From assembly GCA_036873755.1 (NCBI GenBank), contig JAVTVY010010595.1:124001-188000 (forward strand): a stretch of 64,000 nucleotides of DNA, read 5' to 3'. This document shows, in pieces, positions 35,078-46,991 of this stretch. Both the position numbers and the translations under genes were made by a program. This DNA comes from Hanleya hanleyi (taxonomy: Eukaryota > Mollusca > Polyplacophora > Lepidopleurida > Hanleyidae). Within the stretch, counting starts at the first letter, position 1; the number at the start of each line of letters is the position of its first letter. Below the pieces are notes generated by a model, which was not told the origin of the DNA, made no database searches, and saw only the letters and a list, made by a program, of their open reading frames with translations.

Positions 35078-36510
35078 AAGATAGTGCCGCAGCACTGTAG
35101 CTCATCTGGCTGTAACTGGAGCAAGTAGCTTAAGCAATTTTTACTAAAGAACTCCAATAGATGAGTTTCTAACTTGTGTTGTCCCCCCTGAACACTAAAT
35201 GATCCATGCAGTAATTCCTGAGATTTCATGATAACAAAGTTTCATGAGAAATTCAAGACTAGGCCGCCTGGTGGCCATATTGGATTTTCGAATCGGACCA
35301 GAAAAGGTATCTTGCACAACTAGACCCCAAGGGGAACCTGTGTATTAAATTTGAGAAAGATCAATGCAGTAGTTCATGAGAAATCACGATAACAAAGTTT
35401 CATGGGGAAATCCAAGATGGCCGCCTGTTGGCCATATCGGATTTTCGAATAAGGATCACAAAAGGTATCTTGCACAACTAGACCCCAAGGGAAACCGGTG
35501 TACCAAATTTGAGAAAGATCCACGAAGTTCTTCCTGAGAAATCACGATAACAAAGTTTCATAGGGAAATTCAAGATGGCTGCCTGGTGGCCATTTTGGAT
35601 TTTTGAATGAGAGCAGAGAAGGGAGGGAGGGAGGGAATTTGGCTTAATGTCACACTCAAGTTTGTTTCACTCATATGGTGACAGTCAGTTTGGTTGGTGG
35701 AGGAAGCCGGAGTACCCGGAGAGAACCACCGCCCTTCGGCAAGTAACTGACAAACTTTCACACATGGATCAGCTGGGCTCGAACCCGTGCCGGTTCAGCG
35801 GTGTGAGGCTAGCGGTCACCAGCGAAGCGCCTTAGACCACTCGACAACCGAGGGCCCCCCAGAGCAGAGAAGGTATCTTGCACAACTAGACCCCAAGGGG
35901 AACCTGTGTACCGAATTTGAGGAAGATCCATGCAGTAGTTCCTGAGAAATCGCGATGAAGTTTCATGGGGAAATTCAAGATGGCCGCCTGGTGGCCATAT
36001 TGGATTTTTAAATCAGACCACAAAAGGTATCCTGTACAACTAGATTCCAAGGGGAACCTGTGTACCAAATTTGAGAAAGATCCATGCAGTAGTTCCTGAG
36101 AAATCGCGATGAAGTTTCATGGGGAAATTCAAGATGGTGGCCATATTGGATTTTCGAATCAAACCACAAAAGGTATCCTGTACAACTAGACTCCAAGGGG
36201 AACCTGTGTACCAAATTTGAGAAAGATCCATGCAGTACTTCCTGAGAAATCATGATAACAATGTTTCATGGGGAAATCCAAGATGGTCGCCTGGTGGCTA
36301 TATTCGATTTTCCAATCAAAGCACAGGTATCTTGCACAACTAGACCCCAAGGGGAACCTGTGCACGAAATTTGAGAAAGATCCATGCAGTAGTTCCTGAG
36401 ATAATGTTTCATCGGGAAATCCAAGATGGCTGCCTGGTGGCCATATTGGATTTTTGAATCCGATCACAAAAATGTATCTTGCACGACGGCCTTCGGCCCA
36501 GATGAGCTAA
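35078..36510 (+). repeat. repeat block Y, copy 1
   Basis: Starts at AGATAGTGCCGCAGCACTG and matches Y copy 2 (37722-38715). After a ~170-bp lead it is a tandem array of ~140-170-bp units: AAAGGTATCTTGCACAACTAG, ACCCCAAGGGGAACCTGTGTACC, AAATTTGAGAAAGATCCATG, CAAGATGGCCGCCTGGTGGCC. It ends CGGCCTTCGGCCCAGATGAGC. A SINE interrupts it at 35623-35860. Minus-strand frames of 60-95 codons inside it are repeat by-products. Confidence 0.85.
35610..35873 (-). mobile_element. tRNA-derived SINE with 13-bp target duplication
   Basis: AGAGCAGAGAAGG at 35610-35622 and 35861-35873 flanks a 238-base insert. On the minus strand it starts with a tRNA-like head: GAGTGGTCTAAGGCGC as box A region (about 35846-35831) and GGGTTCGAGCCC as box B (35786-35775), polymerase III promoter elements. 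A central block follows (GGTTCTCTCCGGGTACTCCGG) and then a (CCCT)n-type 3' tail. Y units without the insert show the empty site. The intact head suggests a full-length copy. Confidence 0.9.
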
Positions 36511-37721
36511 AATGCTCTCCACAAGTCTATATAGTGAACTTTGCATAAAGGCAGATATGAGGCAGTGCACACAGCAATAACTGTGTTAAAAGCGAAACAT
36601 TCCAGAGTTGTCCAAATAATGTCCAGGAGGATATATATATATTATCTTGACCAAGATGTCCCTTCAATATTTTGCTCACAGCAAATTTGAGTGCTATTTA
36701 CATTTTGACCTCTCTAATCTTTGAAAATAGATCACGGTAAGTACAGACCTAAAAGCCATCATAAGGCAGAATTGTGCCAAATATCCAATCTCCAACTCTC
36801 TCTGTTCTTGATATATTCAGGGATGAGATCATGAAATGAAAAAAAACACTGAAAATAGGCCGGGGGTCCAGCGGGCCGCCTAGGTTCCCTGGTCACGTCC
36901 AGCGCGAAGCCCTGGTTGGGGGCGCCGTTAGAGCTCCATAGCTATTTTGGATGTCCCAAAAGTGAACTTTTGTTACAAATAACTGAGTTATAAACATGCT
37001 AAACTTTGCACCATTGGAGACATATTGCATGTTAGAATAAACTCCAAAACTGAACTTTCAAACACAAAGAATTTGAATTTTGAGAAAGGCACTTACCAGC
37101 AATTTTACCTTCTTATTAGAGAAACCAGCAAATAGTCAATGTCTATGTTCAAATTCAGAAAAAGTTTCAAGCAGTCTTGTTTCAGATATCCAAGTCATTT
37201 TGATAAAAAATATGTGTCACTGTCACCCACAGATTCGGTAGTATCAAAGAGTACTAAGTCACTTATAATATTTACATTGCATATGTACACATGTACATGT
37301 AGGATAATATTGCATTCACAATACTACTCACATTTTGACCTGTAACCTTTGAAAATAGGTCAAGGTCACTCTGGGATGAACCTGACCTAGAAGTTGTCCT
37401 TTAAATATTGTGTTCACAGGCGATTAAGACCACTATTCAAATTTTGACCTGTAGTCTTTGAAAATAGGTCAAGGTCAATACGGATATAATCTGACCTAGA
37501 GGATTTCATGAGGAAGTATTGTGCTAAATATCTAGCTCTCTTTGATATTGGGAAAGAAAGTTCACAATGCTGTTCACATTTCAACCATGACCTTTGTAAA
37601 CAGGTCCAAGTCATTCCTGACAGAACTTAGACTGGATGAGTCTCTATTTCATATGTACTATTTAATAATAATAAAATGATCTTTAATGAATATATATGTT
37701 TGGTAAGTAAATAAAAAAAAA
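36511..37721. other. spacer between Y1 and Y2
   Basis: 36700-36730, 37330-37385 and 37435-37500 carry the word TTTGAAAATAGGTCAAGGTCA and relatives, a degenerate direct repeat of about 110 bp. 36855-36940 is a GC-rich patch (GGGGGTCCAGCGGGCCGCC ... GCGCGAAGCCCTGGTTGGGGGCG) that looks like a dispersed-repeat remnant. No gene. Confidence 0.4.
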
Positions 37722-38715
37722 GATAGTGCCGCAGCACTGTAGCTCATCTGGCTGTAACTGGAGCAAGTAGCTTAAGAAATTTTTACTAAAGAACTGCAAT
37801 AGATGAGTTTCTAACTTGTGTTGTCCCCTCTGAACACTAAATGATCCATGCAGTAATTTCCTCAGATTTCATGATAAAGTTTCATGGGAAATTCAAGATG
37901 CGGCCATATTGGAGTTTCGAAATGGACCAAAAACCAAAAGTATCTTGCACAACTGGACCACAAGGGGAACCTGTGTACCCAATTTGACAAAGATCTATGC
38001 AGTAATTTCCTGAGAATTCACGATAACAAAATTTCATGGGGAAATTCAAGATGGCCATCTGGTGGCCATACTGGATTTTCGAATCGGACCAGAAAAGGTA
38101 TCTTGCACAACTAGACCCCAAGAGGAACCTGTGTACCAAATTTGAGAAAGATCCATGCAGTACCTCCTGAGAAATCACGATAACAAAGTTTCATACGAAA
38201 ATCGAAGATGGCCACCTGGTGGCCATATTGGATTTTCGAATCAGAGTAGAAAAGGTATCTTGCACAACTAGACCCCAACGGGAACCTGTGTACCACATTT
38301 GAGAAAGATCCATGCAGTAGTTCCTGAGAAATCGCAATAACAAAGTTTCATGGGGAAATCCAAGATGGCCACCTGGTGGCCACATTGGATATTCAAATTG
38401 GACTAAAGTGCACATGTTGTACAACTAGACCCAAAGGGGAACCGGTGTACCAAATTTGAGAAAGATCCATGAAGTAGTTACCGAAAAATAATGATGACAA
38501 GATTTCACTGGCAAATTCAAGATGGCCGCCATGGCAGCCATATTTAAAATCGTATCAACACCGCATGAACAAATTCTGGTATACTCATTGGAGGGAACAT
38601 GCATGCCAAGTTTCAGCTTAATCGGTCAAGCGGTTTCGGAGAAGAAGATGTTTACGGACGACGGACAATCAGGCCATGACATTAGCCCATCGGGCCTTCG
38701 GCCCAGATTAGCTAA
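37722..38715 (+). repeat. repeat block Y, copy 2
   Basis: Matches 35078 onward, beginning AGATAGTGCCGCAGCACTG, with six tandem units of the AGATCCATGCAGTA/CAAGATGGCC type. It ends ATCGGGCCTTCGGCCCAG at about 38700 and passes directly into block X copy 2. No SINE is present, so it gives the empty-site state for copy 1. Confidence 0.85.
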
Positions 38716-40410
38716 AAAAACAAGAGCCCAAGGGGCTTCAATATACGCCCGTATATCTGGAATTACATTGGATCAAATTTCAAGGTTGTTTAATAGCCTT
38801 GATTCCAATTGATCTAGCAATTCAGAGAATGGTCTACAATTTTTTGCTTATAAGAATGTAACATATATCACATCTTATATTGAATGATAAACTAAAATGA
38901 GCTTAACTCTTGGTAACTAGTTGACCTTGAAGCAAGAGCTTAGAGCTCACATATCCCACACCGAAATCGACAATAGTCAAACACAAGAAAATAGTAGTTT
39001 TCCTGCAAATGGATTCCTTTCAGACGAGAGAATTTTTCATGAAGGAAGAAGAAAGTGATGAAGTAAACCTTTGTTCTTGAGTTAATAAACAGGCGTGAAG
39101 TTCATAAAGGACTCCTCTTCCCGTTAAATTAGTAAATGTATGGTTTTTATTTCACAACAGTTTAACTTAATGTAGCTGTTTCAAACATGGGAGACAACTC
39201 CACAGGACAATACCATATAAATGCAGGGAAAAGAACTTCGAATATTCCAACACATTTAGTCAGCTAGGCTTGATTCAGTTTTGGGGGACTGCGACCTGGA
39301 CCTTTGACAAATTGATCTCATATGTATGGCTCCACTTTGCCATGCGAGTAAGGTATACTCAAAGTTTGGTACCAATCCATACCTTGAAACTAGAGCTATC
39401 GCATGGACGACAAATGTTAATGGATGAATGGACAGAACGCAACATCGCATTACACGACCTCGTCTTCGACAGGCATATGTAAATGTGACTTTTAATGATT
39501 TCTGATTTTGGGGTCACAGTGACCTTGACCTTTGACCTTGACCTCAATTTTGGTACACAACACATCGTCTTCCCTCAATCTATCAATGCACACAAAAAAT
39601 CATGATTTTTAACAATTTCACGATTTTGGGGTCACAATGACCTTGACCTTTGACCTTGACCTACATTTTGGTATGTGACACATTGTGAGTGAGTGAATAG
39701 AATTTAACGTCGCTTTCAACAATATTTCAGCTATATCACGACGAACCAACTAAGCACCACCCAGCCCAATTGTGTTCCTGCTACTTCAAAGAAGAAATCT
39801 TTGAAGCGTGACACATTGTGTCCCCTAATGTATCTACTGACACAAAAAATGTTATTTTTAATAATTTCTTAATTTTGGGGTCGGTGACCTTTGACCTTGA
39901 CCTAATTTTTGGTATGCATCACTTCATTTCCGCCTATTGAATCCACTCACAAAAAATTAGAAATTTTTAATGATTTCCTGATTTTTCGATCACACTGACT
40001 TTTGACCTTGACCTACATTTAATATGCAACACATCGTCCCTCCCCTAGGGCATCCACTCACCAAAAATTAGAACTGTAGATAGAAACCTGTCAACGATCA
40101 ATGATTTTGGCAACAGTGACCTTTGACCTCTGACCTCGACCTCAATTTTGGTACGCGACACATCGTCTCCACCTGGCGTATCCACTCACAAAAAATTGCA
40201 ACTGTGGACAGAAATCGTTCACAGATATAGACCGGACACGAACACTTCAGTGATTTCCTGTTTTTTAGGCCAGCGACCTTTGACCTGTGACCTCGACTTT
40301 CATTTTGGTACGCGACACATCGTCTCCCCGTAGGGTATCCACTCACCAAAAATTGGAGCTGTGGATAGGAAACTGTCCCAGATATAGACCGGACATGAGA
40401 ACCGGACAGA
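38716..40410 (+). repeat. repeat block X, copy 2
   Basis: Matches 33158-34922 from CAAGAGCCCAAGGGGCTTC to ATATAGACCGGACA. The same half-site-rich tandem part occupies 39500-40390, interrupted by a SINE at 39688-39807. Confidence 0.85.
39675..39820 (-). mobile_element. SINE 3' part, 120 bp, with 13-bp target duplication
   Basis: GTGACACATTGTG at 39675-39687 and 39808-39820 flanks 39688-39807. On the minus strand the insert ends in TTAAATTCTATTCACTCACT, a (CACT)n tail. It begins with a perfect hairpin, CTTCAAAGA-loop-TCTTTGAAG (39784-39806). Block X copy 1 at about 34312-34330 shows the uninterrupted site. No tRNA-like head is present, so it is 5'-truncated at the hairpin. Confidence 0.9.
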
Positions 40411-40635
40411 CGGACGGAAACCGCCATCACATAATACGACCGCCTTTTGGTATAAAAATGAAAAAATTCTTAATAGGCGGAGTTACTTCCCTTTGTTTCC
40501 CCTTTAAAATACATTATGAAACAGGGACTGGATCCAGTTTAGACAGAACTTGACCCAGAGGACTCCATAAGACAGCATTGTGCCAAATATTATTGTGCCA
40601 AATATTAGATATTGTGTTCACAAGGAACTGTCACC
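40411..40635. other. spacer
   Basis: Short transition from block X into the 70-bp array; CCAAATATTATTGTGCCAAATATTA is a small duplication near 40583-40610. Confidence 0.35.
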
Positions 40636-42610
40636 GCCATATCACATGAATACAATATCAGTCATTATCAGATTAGATCATATGACTGCTATCCATCACC
40701 ACCATACGAGATCACATGATTACACTATCAGTCATTGGCAGATTAGATCCCATGACTGCTGTTCATCACCACCATATGAGATCACATGATTACACTATCA
40801 GTCATTATTAGATTAGATCACATGGCTGCTGTCCATCACCACCATACGAGATCACATGATTACACTATCAGTCATTATCAGATTAGATCACATGACTGCT
40901 GTCCATCACCACCATACGAGATCACATGATTACACTATCAGTCATTATTAGATTAGATCACATGACTGCTGTTCATCACCACCATACGAGATCACATGAT
41001 TACACTATCAGTCATTATTAGATTAGATCACATGACTGCTGTCCATCACCACCATACGAGATCACATGATTACACTATCAGTCATTGTCAGATCAGATCA
41101 CATGACTGCTGTCCATCACCACCATACGAGATCACATGATTACATTATCAGTCATTATTAGATTAGATCACATGAATGCTGTCCATCACCACCATACGAG
41201 GTCACATGAATACATTATCAGTCATTGTCAGATTAGATCACATGACTGCTGTCCATCACCAACATATGAGATCACATGAATACATCAGTCATTGTCAGAT
41301 TAGATCACATGACTGCTGTCCATCACCAACATATGAGATCACATGATTACACTATCAGTCATTGTCAGATTAGATCACATACTGCTGTCCATCACCACCA
41401 TACGAGATCACATGATTACATTATCAGTCATTATTAGATTAGATCACATGAATGCTGTCCATCACCACCATACGAGGTCACATGAATACATTATCAGTCA
41501 TTGTCAGATTAGATCACATGACTGCTGTCCATCACCAACATATGAGATCACATGAATACATCAGTCATTGTCAGATTAGATCACATGACTGCTGTCCATC
41601 ACCAACATATGAGATCACATGATTACACTATCAGTCATTGTCAGATTAGATCACATAACTGCTGTCCATCACCACCATACGAGATCACATGAATACATTA
41701 TCAGTCATTGTCAGATTAGATCACATAACTGCTGTCCATCACCACCATACGAGATCACATGATTACACTATCAGTCATTGTCAGATTAGATCACATGACT
41801 GCTGTCCATCACCAACATATGAGATCACATGAATACATCAGTCAGTCAGATTATATCACATGACTGCTGTCCATCACCAACATATGAGATCACATGAATA
41901 CATCAGTCATTGTCAGATTAGATCACATGACTGCTGTCCATCACCACCATATGAGATCACATGAATACATTATCAGTCATTGTCAGATTAGATCACATGA
42001 CTGCTGTCCATCACCAACATATGAGATCACATGAATACATTATCAGTCATTGTCAGATTAGATCACATGACTGCTGTCCATCACCAACATATGAGATCAC
42101 ATGAATACATTATCAGTCATTGTCAGATTAGATCACATAACTGCTGTCCATCACCACCATACGAGATCACATGAATACATTATCAGTCATTGTCAGATTA
42201 GATCACATGACTGCTGCCCATCACCAACATATGAGATCACATGAATACACTATCAGTCATTGTCAGATTAGATCACATGGCTGCTGTCCATCACCACCAT
42301 ACGAGATCACATGATTACACTATCAGTCATTGTCAGATTAGATCACATGACTGCTGTCCATCACCAACATACGAGATCACATGAATACACTATCAGTCAT
42401 TATCAGATTAGATCACATGGCTGCTGTCCATCACCACCATACGAGATCACATGAATACATTACCAGTCATTTTCAGATCAGATCACATGCCTGCTGTTCA
42501 TCACCACCATACGAGATCACATGATTAGATCACATGACTACTGTCCATCACCAACATATGAGATCACATGAATACACCGTCAGTCATTATCAGATTAGAT
42601 TCCATGAATA
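40636..42610. repeat. 70-bp satellite, about 28 copies
   Basis: The period is 70. Each unit is two half-units that both open with AGATCACATGA: one of about 36 bases (TTACACTATCAGTCATTGTC) and one of about 34 (CTGCTGTCCATCACCACC). Variants CCACCATACG/CAACATATG and GATTACACTA/GAATACATTA are mixed along the array. Some units lack four bases (ATACATCAG). The last units near 42520-42610 are rearranged. Non-coding. Confidence 0.95.
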
Positions 42611-42825
42611 TATTAATTACAAAACAATACCACAAGAAAACATTATCAATCATTATGGAATAGGAGTACATCAATACGATTGTCAGTCATAATCAGATAT
42701 GTATGAATACACTGTAATAGATAATAACTTAGCAAAAACGATCACACGAATACACTGTCATATGAGATCAATTACATATACTGTTTGTAAATATCACAAA
42801 ATACCCCATGAATACACTGTCAGTA
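42611..42825. other. degenerate transition between the 70-bp and 45-bp arrays
   Basis: Words such as ATGAATACACTGTCAGTA and AGTCATTATCAGAT from both neighbouring arrays are mixed here, as if one family graded into the other. Confidence 0.5.
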
Positions 42826-45310
42826 TTAAATGAGATTATCACAAGATATCCCCTGGGTACACTGGTAGTATTGGATTGGATTATCACAAGATCCCATGAA
42901 TACACTATCAGTATCAGATGGGATTATCACAAGATGTCCCAAGAATACACTGTCAGCATTGGATGAGATTATCACAAGATGTCCCCTGATTAAGCTGTCA
43001 GTATTGGATGGGATTGTCACAAGATGTCCCCTGATTAAGCTGTCCGTATTGAATGAGCTAGATTATCACAAGATGTCCCATGAATACACTGTCAGTATTG
43101 GATGCGATTGTCACAAGATGTCCGATGAATACACTATCAGTATTGGATGGGAATATCACAAGATGTCCCCTGGGTACTGTCGGTATTGGAAGGGATTATC
43201 ACAAGATGTCCCCTGGGTACTGTCGGTATTGGAAGGGATTATCACAAGATGTCCCATGAATATACTGTCAGTGTTGGATGGGATTATCACAAGATGTCCG
43301 ATGAATACACTATCAGTATTGGATGGGAATATCACAAGATGTCTCAAGAATAGACTGTCAGTATTGAATGAGATTATCACAAGATGTCCCCTGATTAAAC
43401 TGTCAGTATTGAATGAGCTAGATTATCACAAGATGTCCCATGAATAGACTGTCAGTATTGGATGGGATTGTCACAAGATGTCCCCTGATTAAACTGTCCG
43501 TATTGAATGAGCTAGATTATCACAAGATGTCCCATAAATACACTGTCAGTATTGGATGGGATTGTCACAAGATATCCGATGAATACACTGTCAGCATTGG
43601 ATGAGATTATCACAAGATGTCCCCTGATTAAACTGTCAGTATTGAATGAGCTAGATTATCACAAGATGTCCCATGAATAGACTGTCAGTATTGGATGGGA
43701 TTGTCACAAGATGTCCCCTGATTAAACTGTCCGTATTGAATGAGCTAGATTATCACAAGATGTCCCATAAATACACTGTCAGTATTGGATGGGATTGTCA
43801 CAAGATATCCGATGAATACACTATCAGTATTGGATGAAATTATCACAAGATGTCCCCTGATTAAACTGTCCGTATTGAATGAGCTAGATTATCACAAGAT
43901 GTCCCATGAATACACTGTCAGTATTGGATGAGATTATCACAAGATGTCCCCTGAATAAACTGTCCGTATTGAACGAGATTATCACAAGATGTCCCATGAA
44001 TACACTGTCAGTATTGGATGGGATTGTCACAAGATGTCCCCTGGCTACTGTCAGTATTGGAAGGGAATATCACAAGATGTCCCATGAATATACTGTCAGT
44101 GTTGGATGGGATTATCACAAGATGTCCGATGAATACACTATCAGTATTGGATGGGAATATCACAAGATGTCTCAAGAATAGACTGTCAGTATTGAATGAG
44201 ATTATCACAAGATGTCCCCTGATTAAACTGTCAGTATTGAATGAGCTAGATTATCACAAGATGTCCCATGAATAGACTGTCAGTATTGGATGGGATTGTC
44301 ACAAGATGTCCCCTGATTAAACTGTCCGTATTGAATGAGCTAGATTATCACAAGATGTCCCATAAATACACTGTCAGTATTGGATGGGATTGTCACAAGA
44401 TATCCGATGAATACACTATCAGTATTGGATGAAATTATCACAAGATGTCCCCTGATTAAACTGTCCGTATTGAATGAGCTAGATTATCACAAGATGTCCC
44501 ATGAATACACTGTCAGTATTGGATGAGATTATCACAAGATGTCCCCTGAATAAACTGTCCGTATTGAACGAGATTATCACAAGATGTCCCATGAATACAC
44601 TGTCAGTATTGGATGGGATTATCACAAGATGTCCCATGAATACACTGTCAGGTTTGGATGGGATTATCACAAGATGTCCGATCAATACACTATCAGTATT
44701 GGATGGGAATATCACAAGATGTCCCAAGAATAGACTGTCAGTATTGAATGAGATTATCACAAGATGTCCCATGAATACACGGTCAGTGTTGGATGGGATT
44801 ATCACAAGATGTCCCCTGAATAAACTGTTCGTATTGAATGAGATTATCACAAGATGTCCCATGAATACACTGTCAGTGTTGGATGGGATTATCACAAGAT
44901 GTCCCATGAATACACTGTCAGTGTTGGATGGGATTATCACAAGATGTCCCATGAATACACTGTCAGTGTTGGATGGGATTATCACAAGATGTCCGATGAA
45001 TACACTATCAGTATTGGATGGGAATATAACAAGATGTCCCAAGAATAGACTGTCAGTATTGAATGAGATTATCACAAGATGTCCCACAAATACACTAGCT
45101 TTCAGTGTTGGATGGGATTATCACAAGATGTCCCCTGAATAAACTGTCCTTATTGAATGAGATTATGACAAGATGTCCTGTGAATAAACGGGCAGTATTG
45201 AATGAGATTATGACAAGATGTCCTGTGAATAAACTGGCAGTATTGAATGAGATTATGACAAGATGTCCGATGAATACACTGTCAGTGTTGGATGAGATTA
45301 TTACAAGAAA
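42826..45310. repeat. second 45-bp minisatellite, about 54 copies, with higher-order repeats
   Basis: Basic unit TCACAAGATGTCCCATGAAT + ACACTGTCAGTATTGGATGGGATTA, 45 bases, unrelated to the 30-33 kb array. Some units carry GAGCTAGATTA or CTGGGTACTG and are longer or shorter. A ~330-base block at 43253-43583 is repeated almost exactly at 44081-44411. Because 45 is a multiple of three and stops are rare, frames up to 213 codons are open on both strands (for example 44501-45142 plus, 44479-45087 minus); these are not genes. Confidence 0.95.
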
Positions 45311-46504
45311 TGTGTCTGGCACATGCCTTCACAGACATGCTCATAGCAATATTGCATACATACCTTCAATAATCTACTCCAGCTTCTCATGACAGTTACA
45401 GCCTGTTCTCATCCATTCTCCCGTGAAATATGAATTCATCTAAATTGTTTTGAACAGAAAAAAGTTTGGTTCAACAAGATTTTAGAATATATTTTGCAAA
45501 CAGGAGGAACTACTGTCACCTAGACGCTACCAATGAGATTTGTGCATGAATCCAAGGTTACCAAAATTATAGAGAACCATGCAATTGTAAGCTACAAGCC
45601 TCTTAAACATTTACCTTTGATGTTGTAATGGTTGTGTAGAGGGAGTTATTTATTTAAATTACTTACACAAAGCCCCATTTCTGATCTAATATTTAATGGT
45701 TTCAGCTTCCGGTACATCCAACAGAATTGTGCTGAGGTCACTCTGTGTGCAGGCATATTCCATAGTGGGTTAACTCCCTTGGCTGCAAACTGGAGATGTC
45801 AAGTAGTGGTGGTTTGGTTTTCTTCCAGGATGTCCTGTGAAGCACAATGCCCAAGGAAATAATACTATATGGTTCTGGTATCCAGGTGTATTCAGTGAAG
45901 GTAGGCCCCTACCTAAGTAAAGTAAAGTAAACAAACAAGCATTTAAAGGACAGTTAAAAGAATAGGGGATGAAGAGCTTAGGGATTAGAATTTATTCAAC
46001 AAATTTGCGCAATAAGCTGATCTAAAAACCTGAACTGCAAAAAGCACCGAGCACCCCTTAGCACTGGGTATTTTAATATGTTAAATTTTTGACAGGCGAC
46101 TCGAAAATTTAGTCCATTCTCAATGATTGTTGATTGGTTTGGTTTGCTCTATGACCACATCTAGGTGTGATGAAAGTTTGACGCTCAACTTCTCAGTTTA
46201 TTCTTGAAATATCGCGGTTACAAGCAATTGGTGTCAAATTGACACAGTTTGACCTGGTGGCCAGGATGGTCAATCTCGAGGATTTTCTGACAGCGGGAGG
46301 ACTACCAACAATATAAATTTCCTAATTATGAGATTTGGCAGATTTGACCATTGACATAAATTTTGACTACGGTAACTCCCTAATAATTCAATCACAGGAA
46401 GTTCATTTTTCAACTCTGTTATTCAAACACAAAGAAAAAGTAACATTCCCATTCATCATTCAAATTGAAGAAAAGTCATATAATGACAAAATATAACACT
46501 TCTA
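45311..46504. other. gene-free stretch
   Basis: AT-rich, with a small AGTAA repeat near 45917-45935. No gene or element end recognised. Confidence 0.35.
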
Positions 46505-46991
46505 GCAGGTGCCTAGCTAACATTCGTCTCCCTTCCCTCAACGCTATGCCGACGACAAATACATTTCCCTGTTGGTAACTCGAACTTATTACCTTTGCAC
46601 CCTATTGGACCTTCATTAACTTGAGAAAATGGGCCGTGATGAATAAAAATACCGAAATGGCAGACTAAATGGCCCTTCATCGGTCATATATTAATTACAG
46701 ACGTTAAAATTATCCCTATGGAGCCTCGAAATCACCTGAAATCGAGGGTCAAGATGGGCATTTCTGTCATAATAGACCCCGTGTATACAGTGGATGATGA
46801 TTACAACATCGATTATGGTATTTTTATTCATCGAGGGCCATTTTCTCAAGTTACTGAATGTCCAACAGGGCGCAAAAGGTAATAATAAGTGCGCGATGAA
46901 GATGTTCAAATTACCAACAGGGAAATGTATTTGTCGTCGGCATAGCGTTGAGGGAAGGCCGAGATGCTATGAATCTTAGCTAGCAGGTGCC
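46505..46991. mobile_element. short TIR element, 469 bp, 9-bp target duplication
   Basis: GCAGGTGCC at 46505-46513 and 46983-46991 flanks 46514-46982. The ends begin TAGCTAA on both strands. The arms match over about 140 bases (CCTTCCCTCAACGCTATGCC, CAAATACATTTCCCTGTTGG). Long arms, a short unpaired centre and a 9-bp duplication fit a Mutator-type MITE. The duplication can also be read as 10-12 bp because TAGC occurs on both sides of the border. No ORF. Confidence 0.75.

Noticed and set aside
44479..45142. ORFs of 202 and 213 codons on opposite strands
   Set aside because: They arise from a 45-bp period without stops; there is no start context, splice site or non-repeat sequence.
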